The position numbers and the translations under genes were made by a program. Under the pieces are notes generated by a model that did not search any database, was not told the origin of the DNA, and saw only the letters and a program-made list of their open reading frames with translations. This document shows positions 26,917 to 36,184 of a stretch of DNA of 64,000 bases, piece after piece. Positions within the stretch are counted from its first letter, which is position 1; every line of letters begins with the position of its first letter. This DNA comes from Desulfovibrio sp. (GTDB taxonomy: Bacteria > Desulfobacterota > Desulfovibrionia > Desulfovibrionales > Desulfovibrionaceae), in contig JAIKXS010000078.1 of NCBI GenBank assembly GCA_024683955.1, forward strand, positions 19,856 to 83,855, given 5' to 3'.

Positions 26917-28263
26917 TTAAAGCCCGGTTCCGTCGCCGACAAGGCAGCGGACAAAGGCGTACTTGCCACTTTTCTTCCCCTCCTCCACCATCCTCAGGCC
27001 TTCTTCTCGGCACGAAGGGCACGCGTGGCGGGGAATAAGAATACAAAGAGAAAGTCCGACACGATCAGAAGCAGTTTCAATACGCCCCAGACCCGGACAG
27101 GCATTGCAGAGTCTGAACGATTCCTTCTGCCCTTCACGCAGCATGTCGGTATCGTAGAAGATATGTTTCTGTCTGACCCAGAATCCGTGTTCCTCGCGCC
27201 CTTCAGAGGGATGGTCTGGAGGACTGTGGTACAGGTCTAGCACCTCATCGCAGAGCCGCGCAATATACGCAGAGACCTTCGACGACTGAGCTGTGGAATC
27301 CCGTCTCCACTGCGGCTCCTGTATGTCGTCGGTCGGGAGATCCGCCAGAGCAAGACAAATGGCCAAATTAACATAAGGCAGGGCGCCCCTGATGGAGTAG
27401 CCCCCCTCCAGCACGGCAATATCGGGGCGGAGCGTCCTGTTTAGTTCGGCATAGCCCCGCGCCGAAAGGCGCATATTGGCAAGGGGATCGGTAAAATGAT
27501 TATCCTGACCTGCGGAATTAATCACAAGATCAGGGGCAAAATCCTCAAGAATAGGCAGAACCGCGTGCGTAATGCAGTAGAGATACCCGGCGTCCGATGT
27601 CTCGGGAGGCAGGGGAATATTGATTGTTCTGCCGAGTGCTCCCGGACCGCCGCACTCCGATAAAAATCCGCTTCCCGGATACAGGGTCCGTCCGTCCTGA
27701 TGCAGAGAAATAAAGAGCGTGTAGGGGTCGTTCCAGAAAACGTCCTGACTCCCGTCCCCATGATGTACGTCAGTATCAACAACGGCAATCCTGAGAGGCC
27801 TTCCGTCGGGGCGCGGGTAGTGATCACGGATATACTCGATCATAACCGCTTCGTTATTGATATTGCAAAAGCCGCGGTTTCCGTGCACAACGCGCATGGC
27901 ATGGTGTCCCGGGGGTCTCACAAGCGCAAAGGCGCTCTCTTCCCGTCCCTCCATAACAAGCCTGGCGGCCGTTATGGCACCACCTGCAGATGCCAGGTGT
28001 GATTCTGTACTCACCCTTGCAACGGAAGGCAGACAAAAATGCACCCGCTCCAGCTCCTCGGGTTTCGCAAAAACAGGAGGATATTCCGTAATGCCGTCGA
28101 TATCGAAAAGGCCCTCCTCCATCAGCTGATCGCGGGTATAAAGAAGACGCTCCTCGCGTTCCGGATGAGTTTTGGATATGGCCCAGTCAAAGGCAGGGAA
28201 AAAAACCACGCCTAGGCGGCGCCTTGCCTCAATGAATGTCGTATCCGTCGCAGTGCACACCAT
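26917..28263 (-). CDS. Histone-deacetylase-fold hydrolase, probable acetylpolyamine amidohydrolase
   Basis: A 448-residue arginase/deacetylase-fold protein. Catalytic blocks are RPPGHHA (tandem His), GFCNINNEAV, DTDVHHGDGSQ (zinc ligands and charge relay), SAGQDNHFTDPL (the third metal Asp) and LEGGYS. The C-terminal 110 residues carry two CxxC-like motifs (CNACPG and CPSCREE) that could bind zinc and are not part of the catalytic fold. Because it heads the polyamine operon, I infer deacetylation of acetylated polyamines rather than proteins. ATG 28263 is chosen because the family fold starts soon after; upstream residues look non-coding. Confidence 0.82.
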   Translation of the reverse strand: MVCTATDTTFIEARRRLGVVFFPAFDWAISKTHPEREERLLYTRDQLMEEGLFDIDGITEYPPVFAKPEELERVHFCLPSVARVSTESHLASAGGAITAARLVMEGREESAFALVRPPGHHAMRVVHGNRGFCNINNEAVMIEYIRDHYPRPDGRPLRIAVVDTDVHHGDGSQDVFWNDPYTLFISLHQDGRTLYPGSGFLSECGGPGALGRTINIPLPPETSDAGYLYCITHAVLPILEDFAPDLVINSAGQDNHFTDPLANMRLSARGYAELNRTLRPDIAVLEGGYSIRGALPYVNLAICLALADLPTDDIQEPQWRRDSTAQSSKVSAYIARLCDEVLDLYHSPPDHPSEGREEHGFWVRQKHIFYDTDMLREGQKESFRLCNACPGLGRIETASDRVGLSLCILIPRHACPSCREEGLRMVEEGKKSGKYAFVRCLVGDGTGL

Positions 28264-28451
28264 TAAGACCGCTTCTCCTTGTTTGTTGGGGGCTGCCCTC
28301 TTGCTCAACGTAAAAAGACAAGTACCGTTCTGCAATAAAAAACGCAACGCCCTGTTCCGTAACGGGATACGCTGAAAAACGCCCCGGGATCAAGCCCAGG
28401 CCGGGAGTGACGACCTTTTCCCCGGCGGTTCCGCTTCCACCGTCCTTCTCT

Positions 28452-29093
28452 TCAGGGCCTGCCGGCATACGTACCGCGAATTACGGAAACAAGCAGGGTT
28501 TCCGCCTCGTCGGAAAGATCCTCAAGTGATTTTTCCGCATTAAGCACCCGGATACGGTGTGAAAAACGGGAAGCCAGGGTAAGAAAGCCCCTCCGGACTT
28601 CTTCATGAAAGGAGACCGAAAGACCATCAAAACGGGCCTCGCCTTCACCTTTCCTGGCGGCAATCCGGGCCATGGCCACAGAAACAGGCAAATCAAGCAG
28701 GAAGGTCACATCAGGAGCAAGTCCTCCTGCAGCCACGGTATTAAGCGTCTCAAGGGTCTCGAGTTCAAGCCCACGTCCATTTCCCTGATAAGCAAAGGTT
28801 GAATCAGCGAAACGATCGGAAAAAACAAGGGATCCCCGATCCAGGGCCGGCTTTATAAGCGTTGCCACATGCTGGGCCCTGTCGGCTAGAAAAAGAAAAA
28901 GTTCAGCCCGGGCATCTAGACCTTCTGTTTTCGCATCAAGAACCATCTCACGGATCCGTGCTCCAAGAGAAGAACCTCCGGGTTCCCGAGTCAGAATGAC
29001 CTCTTGCCCCTGCGCGCTGAACCGCGCGGCCAATGCCTTCATAAGGCTCGTTTTGCCTGAGCCGTCAATACCCTCAAACGTGACAAACACCAT
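28452..29093 (-). CDS. tmk: Thymidylate kinase
   Basis: A 213-residue dTMP kinase (dTMP to dTDP). The P-loop is FEGIDGSGKTS, with the DRX-type motif DRFADSTFAYQG and the TREPGGSS block. Length is normal. ATG 29093 follows GGAGACGA. It is transcribed in the same direction as the YhaM-like gene, 70 bp downstream of it. Confidence 0.96.
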   Translation of the reverse strand: MVFVTFEGIDGSGKTSLMKALAARFSAQGQEVILTREPGGSSLGARIREMVLDAKTEGLDARAELFLFLADRAQHVATLIKPALDRGSLVFSDRFADSTFAYQGNGRGLELETLETLNTVAAGGLAPDVTFLLDLPVSVAMARIAARKGEGEARFDGLSVSFHEEVRRGFLTLASRFSHRIRVLNAEKSLEDLSDEAETLLVSVIRGTYAGRP

Positions 29094-29163
29094 TCGTCTC
29101 CGTGGTCATATTTTTCTTCACGATTCTACCTAAGCAGACGCAGAGGATGGGCAGGGGGACCGT

Positions 29164-31647
29164 TCACTCTGAAAACAAAGACAGATCTGTCTGCACCTGG
29201 TCTTTCTTCTGGCGGGTTCTCTTCCTCTTTTCTTCCTTGTGAAGGATGGCTTCCCGCTCCTCGCCAAAACCCGGTGCCCGTGCAGTGAGATTCGACCAGG
29301 AAAACGCAGGCTCAAGTGGGGGAGGCGTACGCTTCCCGTTGTCTGAAGCCCCCCTCTCTACGGATGGGGCGGTCATAGTCGGGACCGCTCCTTCAGGAGC
29401 AGATGAGGGAGGGCTCTCACCTGCTGCCGACACTGATGACACGGAATCCGGCCAAAGTCCGCCCTCCTCTTGAGACTGTTTAACTGCCCCGCGGATCTCC
29501 CGGTCTGGCACGGAATCACTGGAGGGAGAAGAAACCTCATGACCAGTACTTTCAAAAGCCGCAGGAGCCTTCACGTCCGGCTCATCCCGAGCCGTTTCCA
29601 TCTGTTCTCCGTGACCTTCGGCCTTCTCCCCGTCAGGAACAGGAGTGCCTCTTTCCCATTTCTCACCAGCGGTCTTTTCCGGTTCACGGGCGGGTAGGCT
29701 GTGCTGTTCTCCGACTCCTGCAAGTCCGTCGCCGAGCATTTCCTCCGTAACGTCTTCGTTCCAGGGGTCAGTGTCCTTAAAGTCCGGCAATTCCTCTACG
29801 AAATGCAGATTATCCAGAGATTCGGCATCACAAAACGAAAAATCCTCGATAACGGCCTCTCCCCTTGCCGCCTCATCTCCCTCGTCTAAAAAATCCGAGG
29901 GACCGGAGATCTTTTCTTCGGGAAGGGGGGCCGGTGCCGATACGGCTCTCTCAGGCCCTTCGCCCCGAGGCGCTTCCACTCTTCCGGAGCCCGTTTTCTT
30001 CTCTTCTGAAACACCAAAAGACAGTTCTGAATGCGCCACTGGTTCGAATTCTCCAGTTGCTTCGGCTTCAGGTTCTTCCGGGAGGAAGGAGCCGGGGGCG
30101 TTCGGTGAAACAGTGAGGACACGCTTATGAAGGGGCGGCAGGGAGGCTTGTGTCTTCTCACCGTCAGAAAAAGGTGTGTTTGACGGGACATCGCCTCCCG
30201 GCACGTCGGTTTGCCCCGTCTCTGAGACACCCTTCCCCTGAACGTTTTTTGCAAGGGGGCGAGCTGAAACGGACGGGTCCGCGGAGATATCTTCATCCGG
30301 CCCTCTTTCGGCACTAGATTCCCCATAAGTTTTTTCTCCCCTGCCTCCGGCCGTCAACGTCCCTGGGTCCGCCTCGCTGCCATAATCTTCGGATTGCCGC
30401 CCGGTGCGATGAGTGGAGTCATGCTTTTCGCTGCCCAAAAAAGGTGTCCCCGCCACAAGAAAAGCAGGCTTTTCTTCCGGACCCAGCAGGCGTTTTTCGC
30501 TGGCCCCTTCTCCGGGAGAAAGGCCGGTTTTCTTTTCATGCTCTTCTGATCGGCCTCGCAAAAGGCCCGTTGTCGGCTTTTTCTCCCCTTCTCCTGGCCG
30601 CCGCCCCTCATGTTCAATGGCATGGGCAGGCGTTCTGGCAGAGGAGAAGGGTGTCATTTCTGTACCGTCGGAGGGTGTTTTTTCCCCGAAGAAAAGACGT
30701 CTGTGGTCAAGTGCAAAAATAGAGTCTGTCCACGTTGTGCCTTTTTCCAGACACATTGTTCTCTGTGTCCGGCAGATCGCCATTTTTGCATCCATATTAT
30801 CGGCAAAATGCAGGGCTATCGCCTCGGGAGTCTGTGGGGCAACACAGGCTCCAAACTCGGCTTCTCCATGATGGCTTAAAATCAGATGCCGGAGGTGCAT
30901 GGCGAGATGCGAAGGGATGTCGGACTGCCGCAAAAATGGTTCGAGGATGTCGACTCCCATGGTAAGATGGCCAAGCAGACGTCCTTCATCAGTACTCGAA
31001 ATATCAAGCGAACAGGCATATTCCCGAATTTTTCCGATATCGTGAAAGAGCGCCCCAACAAGAAGAAGCTGGCGGTCAAGCTCCGGATAGGCGTCGGAAA
31101 AGGCCCTGCAAAGGGCGCAGACACCAAGGGTATGCTCAAGAAGACCTCCCACGTATGCATGGTGAACGCGGATAGCTCCGGGGCATGAGCAAAAGGCTGC
31201 CAGAATTTCAAAATCCCCAAAAACAGCTTTCACGAATTCATTCCAGGGCTTCCAGGTCAGCTCTCTCTCGATGAGTTCTTCTAGTTCCTGGCGCATGCCG
31301 TCGGCGCTTCGGGGGCTCCTCGCACGGAACCATTCCGGATCAAGACGCTCGCTTTCTATCTCATCAAGCGAACGGCACGTTTCCAGGGTAAGCTGGACCG
31401 TATCATTATAGCTGCTGCCCTGGCCGGCCATAACCTCCAGGATAGTTCCTTCGCCCGGAAGCACGGCCAGACCGCACTGTTCCGGCCGCCAAATTTTCGC
31501 CTCTATCTCACCCGAGGTGTCGGCCAGGGTCAGCGACCAGAAAAACGAACCGGCACGCGTTTTTCGCGACTGGGATTTACGTACGATAAAAAAACCCTGA
31601 ACCGGATAATTTGGCTGTATCTCTTTGACGTAAATGCCTTTTTGCAT
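29164..31647 (-). CDS. YhaM-like HD-domain nuclease with a very long disordered tail
   Basis: Residues 1-110 form an OB-fold nucleic-acid domain (LADTSGEIEAKIW). Residues about 130-310 form an HD phosphohydrolase domain with VHHAYVGGLLEHT, ALFHDIGK, LILSHHGE and HFADNMDAKM. This is the layout of YhaM 3'-5' exoribonucleases, usually 310-330 residues. Here some 500 further residues follow, rich in Glu, Gly, Ser, Pro and Lys, with no visible fold, ending in a basic patch (KEEKRKRTRQKKDQ). The frame stays open without stops, so the tail is real coding sequence. ATG 31647 is chosen at MQKGIYVKE; the upstream extension looks spurious. It diverges from surE. Confidence 0.85.
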   Translation of the reverse strand: MQKGIYVKEIQPNYPVQGFFIVRKSQSRKTRAGSFFWSLTLADTSGEIEAKIWRPEQCGLAVLPGEGTILEVMAGQGSSYNDTVQLTLETCRSLDEIESERLDPEWFRARSPRSADGMRQELEELIERELTWKPWNEFVKAVFGDFEILAAFCSCPGAIRVHHAYVGGLLEHTLGVCALCRAFSDAYPELDRQLLLVGALFHDIGKIREYACSLDISSTDEGRLLGHLTMGVDILEPFLRQSDIPSHLAMHLRHLILSHHGEAEFGACVAPQTPEAIALHFADNMDAKMAICRTQRTMCLEKGTTWTDSIFALDHRRLFFGEKTPSDGTEMTPFSSARTPAHAIEHEGRRPGEGEKKPTTGLLRGRSEEHEKKTGLSPGEGASEKRLLGPEEKPAFLVAGTPFLGSEKHDSTHRTGRQSEDYGSEADPGTLTAGGRGEKTYGESSAERGPDEDISADPSVSARPLAKNVQGKGVSETGQTDVPGGDVPSNTPFSDGEKTQASLPPLHKRVLTVSPNAPGSFLPEEPEAEATGEFEPVAHSELSFGVSEEKKTGSGRVEAPRGEGPERAVSAPAPLPEEKISGPSDFLDEGDEAARGEAVIEDFSFCDAESLDNLHFVEELPDFKDTDPWNEDVTEEMLGDGLAGVGEQHSLPAREPEKTAGEKWERGTPVPDGEKAEGHGEQMETARDEPDVKAPAAFESTGHEVSSPSSDSVPDREIRGAVKQSQEEGGLWPDSVSSVSAAGESPPSSAPEGAVPTMTAPSVERGASDNGKRTPPPLEPAFSWSNLTARAPGFGEEREAILHKEEKRKRTRQKKDQVQTDLSLFSE

Positions 31648-31752
31648 GTAAATTCCCTTCACAACGAAACGTGAAGTGCCGCCCAAGCGGCCTGTCCGCT
31701 TCCGTAGAACAGCGGTATCCACCCGCAACTAACCGATAGAAAAAGGTCCAAA

Positions 31753-32517
31753 ATGCGTATTCTTCTCACAAACGACGACGGAATCAACGCCCACGGTCTG
31801 AGAGTTCTGGCCCAGGCCTTGCAACAAAAAGGACACGTTGTCCACTCGGTGGCCCCCATGCATCAGCAGTCAGGCGTGAGCCAGTGTCTCACCATCTTCG
31901 AGCCGCTCCGCATCCAGGAAATTTCCGATAAGGACTTCCGTGGCACTGGCGTTTACGGATCTCCTGCCGACTGCGTAAAAATCGCCCTGGGAGCTCTTCT
32001 TTCCACCCCGCCTGACCTCATTATCAGCGGCGTCAATCTCGGTGCCAATGTAGGAAGCGACCTGCTTTACTCGGGGACTGTCGCAGCAGCCATCGAAGGG
32101 GCCCAGGCAGGTCTCCCAAGCATAGCCCTCTCCTACAACAGTCATGACGTCGTTGACATCAGCCGCGAGGCCGCCCATATGGTTGCCCTTCTCGAAAAGA
32201 TCGACCTGAAGAGCTTACCGAAAGGACGTGTTCTCAACATCAACTATCCCTCCTGCCCCCTTGAAGAGATCAAAGGACTCCGTCTCTGCCACCAGAGCCT
32301 CGCCGCATGGGAAAACGTTTATCAGCAAAAGGTCGACCCGCGGGGAAACAGCTATTTCTGGCTCATCGGGAACCTGAACAATGACGAAATTCTTCCTGAT
32401 TCGGACCGCGCCCTTCTCAGGAACGGCTACATCACCGTAACCCCGCTGGTTGTGGACTACACCGACAGGGAATGTCTGAAGGCTCTTGCCTCAACGGGTC
32501 TTGAGGCTGCGCTGTAA
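31753..32517 (+). CDS. surE: 5'-nucleotidase SurE
   Basis: A 254-residue metal-dependent nucleoside monophosphate phosphatase. The N-terminus MRILLTNDDGINAHG holds the metal-binding Asp pair. SGVNLGANVGSDLLYSGTVAAA is the family's signature loop region, and APMHQQSGVS precedes it. AAAAGGTCC lies before ATG 31753. It converges with the polyferredoxin gene, with stops about 8 bp apart. Confidence 0.95.
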   Translation: MRILLTNDDGINAHGLRVLAQALQQKGHVVHSVAPMHQQSGVSQCLTIFEPLRIQEISDKDFRGTGVYGSPADCVKIALGALLSTPPDLIISGVNLGANVGSDLLYSGTVAAAIEGAQAGLPSIALSYNSHDVVDISREAAHMVALLEKIDLKSLPKGRVLNINYPSCPLEEIKGLRLCHQSLAAWENVYQQKVDPRGNSYFWLIGNLNNDEILPDSDRALLRNGYITVTPLVVDYTDRECLKALASTGLEAAL

Positions 32518-32525
32518 GGCAGGCC

Positions 32526-33536
32526 CTAGTGGTGTCCAAGACTTCTGATGTCCTTGTGCAGCACCCGGACCATTTCGGGGGGCAAAGCAGTCTGCCAGTG
32601 TCCCGACAGTTCAGCCGCAGTGTAGCACAGGAAAAGGATACAGAGGGTTGCTAGCGGCACAAAAAGAGGGGAAAGACGCCGGCCAAGCGCCCGGGGGGAA
32701 AGACAGTCGGGAGCAGGGCAGGCTTTCACGCACTCCATGCACCCCGTGCATTCGGCGACACGGACAGTTCCTGTCGCCATGACATCAATTCCCTGTGGGC
32801 ACGCGCTGGTGCACCGGCCGCAGTGAACACATCGCGCCTCCTCCCGCTTCACGTACAAGGGGGAACACCATGAAAAAAGACCCAGGAGCGCCCCGTAGGG
32901 ACAAAAAGCACGGCACCAGAACGACGGAAAAAAAAGGCTTCCGACAGCCAGAAGTGCTAGAACGGAAAGAAGAATAGGTCCCGGCTCAAGGAAAAAAAGA
33001 AGCATCTTGGTGTCACACACCAGATTATAACGGGAAAGAAGAAAATCTTCTATCTCTGGAAGCCCCATGGATATGGGAAGAAAAAGAAAAAAGGCCAGAA
33101 GAATATACTTGGGGGCAGACATGATGCGCAGGACCCAGACAGGAGGCGTGAATCGAAAACCTAGCCGTTTTCCGGCACGGAAAAGCATGTCTTCAATTGC
33201 TCCCACGGGACAAAGATAGCCGCAGAAACTTTTCCGCAGAAAAAATGCCAAAAACAGGGCCAGAAAAAAGATCACAAGGCCAGCCGGGTGTACCGGATCC
33301 CAGTGACCGGTCAAGCAAAAACGCTTTGCCGCGAGCATGGCGGAAATTGGCAAAAACGCCTCCACGGAAGGGAACCTCGGCGCGTACTGACTGCTCTCTC
33401 CCATTGCCCAGAAGGCATAGAAGGCAAACGATATCCCCACATAGAGCATATAGACAAGAAAGAAGGACTGAACACCTCTGTGAATCCGCTGCTGAATATA
33501 GCTGATTACCCGTGTATATCCGTGTTCTTCTGACAT
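32526..33536 (-). CDS. NapH/YccM-like membrane polyferredoxin
   Basis: A 336-residue integral membrane iron-sulfur protein. Four or five hydrophobic segments are interleaved with two CxxxCP motifs (FCGYLCPVGAIED and WCRAFCPYGAL), as in the NapH/NosR/RdxA family. Then come two ferredoxin-type clusters, CVHCGRCTSACPQG and CTGCMECVKACPAP, and a last hydrophobic segment. It probably passes electrons between quinol and a periplasmic or cytoplasmic partner. No nap, nos or other reductase genes flank it, so the partner is unknown. AGGAAAGG precedes ATG 33536. Confidence 0.87.
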   Translation of the reverse strand: MSEEHGYTRVISYIQQRIHRGVQSFFLVYMLYVGISFAFYAFWAMGESSQYAPRFPSVEAFLPISAMLAAKRFCLTGHWDPVHPAGLVIFFLALFLAFFLRKSFCGYLCPVGAIEDMLFRAGKRLGFRFTPPVWVLRIMSAPKYILLAFFLFLPISMGLPEIEDFLLSRYNLVCDTKMLLFFLEPGPILLSVLALLAVGSLFFPSFWCRAFCPYGALLGLFSWCSPLYVKREEARCVHCGRCTSACPQGIDVMATGTVRVAECTGCMECVKACPAPDCLSPRALGRRLSPLFVPLATLCILFLCYTAAELSGHWQTALPPEMVRVLHKDIRSLGHH

Positions 33537-33589
33537 ACGTCCCTTTCCTCACCCCGCACATCTTCCAAAATTTGACATCCTCCCCCGCC

Positions 33590-33935
33590 AAGCGTCGGGT
33601 GATTCCTGTCAGTAGCGGGCCCTCCCGGGCAGCGCCATGGGCGGGTTCCTGCTTCATCGCGGCCCCTCTCAAGCCCTCTCCGCTCCACAGGCTGACACGG
33701 CATGCCCTGCAGCCAACATATTCAATGCCGGATTGAGAGCGGCATGTATCTCGAAACCCGGGGAGTACGGTCGAAGAGAACTTGCGAGGGTCTTTTGTCG
33801 CTGTCCGTGCAGCCGCAGGTCCGGATTGAGTATTGTGGTGGCACAAAAAGCACTGTGCCGCCAGGCCATGTCAGGTTGCAGCCGGGTTGACGTCGAAACC
33901 CGAAAGCCCTGATCCGGAATGGTTTTGTTCAATCC
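33590..33935 (-). pseudogene. tnpB: tnpB remnant (C-terminus, omega-RNA region)
   Basis: The minus strand keeps the TnpB end: GFEIHAALNPALNMLAAGHAVSACGAERA in one frame (positions about 33669-33760), then AAMKQEPAHGAA and GEDVK in another. The catalytic RuvC parts are deleted. The 3' end of such genes encodes the omega-RNA scaffold. Confidence 0.75.
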
Positions 33936-33961
33936 TCTTTTTGCCCGGGTTGCGCCGGCGT

Positions 33962-34320
33962 GCGTTTGCGGTATCTGAGATCACAAAATACCGCCGTGGC
34001 GTCTTCACCAATGAGATTCTCGATGACCTAGTCCGATATTTGCCAGTGTGTGCGCTGAGTTTAAAGCAGAACCTGTTGACTTAGACGGTGAAGATAACCA
34101 TGTGCACCTGCTGGTGAATTACCCCAAGGTTCGCAGTATCCTAACTGGTCAACAACCTGAAAGACGTTTCCGGCAGACTGATCATAGGGCGTGGGTCTCC
34201 CGGCCTGCAACGCAAGCTTTGTGTGGATCTCTCCGGTCACCAAATTACTTTGCAGGGAGTTACGGCGGCGCTCCGATTTCTGTTTTGCGACAGTACAGTG
34301 AAACTCAGCGAACCCCAAGC
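33962..34320 (+). pseudogene. tnpA: tnpA remnant (IS200-type Y1 transposase)
   Basis: Frame-broken Y1/HUH transposase. TKYRRGVFT is in one frame; DGEDNHVHLLVNYP (HUH motif) in another; LVNNLKDVSGRLI in a third; SPNYFAGSYGGAPISVLRQY, with the catalytic-helix Tyr, returns to the second. At least three frameshifts make it inactive. Confidence 0.8.
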
Positions 34321-34401
34321 TTAGAAGGCAAAGATTCCGGTTACGGTGCGCCTTATATCCTGGTTCCGAAGGACTGGGGCTACGGCGCGTTGGATAAATG
34401 C

Positions 34402-35964
34402 TCAGGAGTACCCCATCTCCCCGTCACGATCCCCGTCTCTTCCTAAAAGCGCCTGCAGCAAAAGTCCGCCTAGTTCTGCCGGCTCGAGTACTGACTGACA
34501 TGACGGCAAGAAGAGTCCATCTCTTTTCCATAAAAGACAGGGAGTTTCAAAGGATGTTTTCGGGACAAGGGTTGGCAGTCCCGGCAGATGGTCCCCGTAG
34601 AGAGCGAAAAGAGTATCCCGGGAACGCCGTTGCAGCGCCGGTCCGAGCATGCCGAGCATGGCGTCGAAATGGGCGATATGCAGAAGATAGGCGGATACCT
34701 CCTCAGAGATGCCAAGACGCGTATACGCCGTCAACGCGGACGCTGGGAAGCGTCCCCTCCAGGGGCCATGATTTTCCATGGTGATTACAAAACAAAAAAC
34801 AGGATCCCCGGACCGTCCTAGCTCGTCAAGAATACGTTCGGCGACACAGGCATCGCTCACATAAGGGCCGAGGGTGGGTGGGGCTGAAAACGCGTCAAGG
34901 GCATAAAACTCGTCAAAGCCAAGTTGTGGAAAAGCTTTGTCACGAAAGAAAAAAGAGGCTGCGAAGGGATGGATGCAAAGCGTCCGGTACCCCAAGGCCT
35001 TGAAGAACCAGGCAAGGGACCATGAGGGGAAGCGTGTGCAGCCCCAGTATGGGTGAAAGGCATCAGTTCCCAGAAACGAAGGTCGAATGCCGCTCAGGAC
35101 TTCATATTCGGTACGCATGGTGTAGGCACCGTAGGCATGGACGGCAAGTTCCCGCAGCAGGCCGTGCGATGAAAGAGCATCAAAATTCGCGAGTATTTCT
35201 CGCGGAACTCTGGGCGAAAAAACCCGGGGGTCGCAGAAGGACTCCTCCTGAATAAGAAGAACATCACATTTTGTTCCACGGTTTTGGCGGACTCGGGCAA
35301 GAAGAGTTTCATCAAAGGCAAGCGGGGCAAACGGACGATCCTTTGAAGGACGGATGCCGCGGTTTTGCCCCCGCAAAATGACATGCCAGAGACTTTGAAG
35401 AACGGCAGCTGCAAGCGGACCGACCTGTTCGGCATCCCTGATATTGAGGGAAAGACCAAGGACGGAAAGAAGAGAGGCAAGGATTTTTTTCGCGCGCCCT
35501 GAACAAAAACAGAGAAATGGGAAGCAGCAAGGCAAAAAAACGAGTGTGGCGACAGGGGGAAAGGAGACGGACGGCGTCATCAAACAGATAAGCGCCCCCA
35601 AAGGCAGAAGAAAGGCCAGTGACAGGAGCATCGGACGCCAGGGCAAAAAGGGGAGGTAGAGTCCTGGGAAATGAACAACCTGCCACACGAGAGTTATGTC
35701 GGAAAAAAGCAGGGGCTCATCACGCAATGCGCGCTGCTTTGCGCGTGTCACAAGAGCAAGAAGGGAAAAGCAAAGAAAGGTAAGAAACAGGGCAAACCAG
35801 GGTTTCCCCGTACAAAGGAAGAAAAAGGAGTGAACAGCGAGACCAAGGATCCCCGCAACCACATCGGAAACGAAGGGATGAACAATGGGCCGTTGAAACG
35901 CAAGGCGCTGCAGAAGAAGTGTCGTAAAGAAAGCAAGCAGAAATGAAAGGGAAGAATGCAACAT
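34402..35964 (-). CDS. LtaS/RkpI-type membrane sulfatase-family protein
   Basis: A 520-residue protein with four or five N-terminal membrane segments (first 160 residues) and a C-terminal alkaline-phosphatase/sulfatase-fold domain. Motifs are IQEESFCDPRVF (first metal Asp/Glu strand), a predicted Thr nucleophile in AYTMRTEYEVLSG, VITMENHGPW, and ALYGDHLPG (metal Asp-His). LtaS-like enzymes move phosphoglycerol or other phospho-alcohol groups from lipids to glycans on the outer face of the inner membrane. It is the last gene of the capsule run; an analogous gene belongs to rhizobial K-antigen clusters as I recall. A phospho-decoration of the capsule is a fair inference. Confidence 0.8.
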   Translation of the reverse strand: MLHSSLSFLLAFFTTLLLQRLAFQRPIVHPFVSDVVAGILGLAVHSFFFLCTGKPWFALFLTFLCFSLLALVTRAKQRALRDEPLLFSDITLVWQVVHFPGLYLPFLPWRPMLLSLAFLLPLGALICLMTPSVSFPPVATLVFLPCCFPFLCFCSGRAKKILASLLSVLGLSLNIRDAEQVGPLAAAVLQSLWHVILRGQNRGIRPSKDRPFAPLAFDETLLARVRQNRGTKCDVLLIQEESFCDPRVFSPRVPREILANFDALSSHGLLRELAVHAYGAYTMRTEYEVLSGIRPSFLGTDAFHPYWGCTRFPSWSLAWFFKALGYRTLCIHPFAASFFFRDKAFPQLGFDEFYALDAFSAPPTLGPYVSDACVAERILDELGRSGDPVFCFVITMENHGPWRGRFPASALTAYTRLGISEEVSAYLLHIAHFDAMLGMLGPALQRRSRDTLFALYGDHLPGLPTLVPKTSFETPCLLWKRDGLFLPSCQSVLEPAELGGLLLQALLGRDGDRDGEMGYS

Positions 35965-36184
35965 ACCCTACCGTACACCTTTGGGCGCGCAAACACCAGA
36001 TGCGTACACGGGGTGCACCGACGCGACAAAACTACGCAGGGGGCAGGGCTGCCGGATCACGCGTCATGCAGCGTCTTTTCTCAGTCTGTTGGAAGCCGCG
36101 GATACGCCGCGTTGCAGCCTGAGAGGTCTCATCAGCACCCCGGACATTAGTCGCTTCTGTCTCATTTCCCGCCGTGCTGCGGCG

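Larger units (their letters stand above)
33572..34395. mobile_element. IS605-type relic D with divergent tnpA and tnpB remnants
   Basis: The most complete of four related elements. The right end at 33572 (TTTGACATCCTCCCCC on plus, giving a TCAA terminus on minus) has the stem CCCG/CGGG. A minus-strand tnpB tail follows (33590-33935), then a plus-strand tnpA remnant (33962-34320). The left end at about 34350-34392 reads CGCCTTATATCC then GGCGCGTTGGATAAA, as in relics A and C. Divergent tnpA/tnpB is the IS605 arrangement. It lies just past the sulfatase stop codon. Confidence 0.8.
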
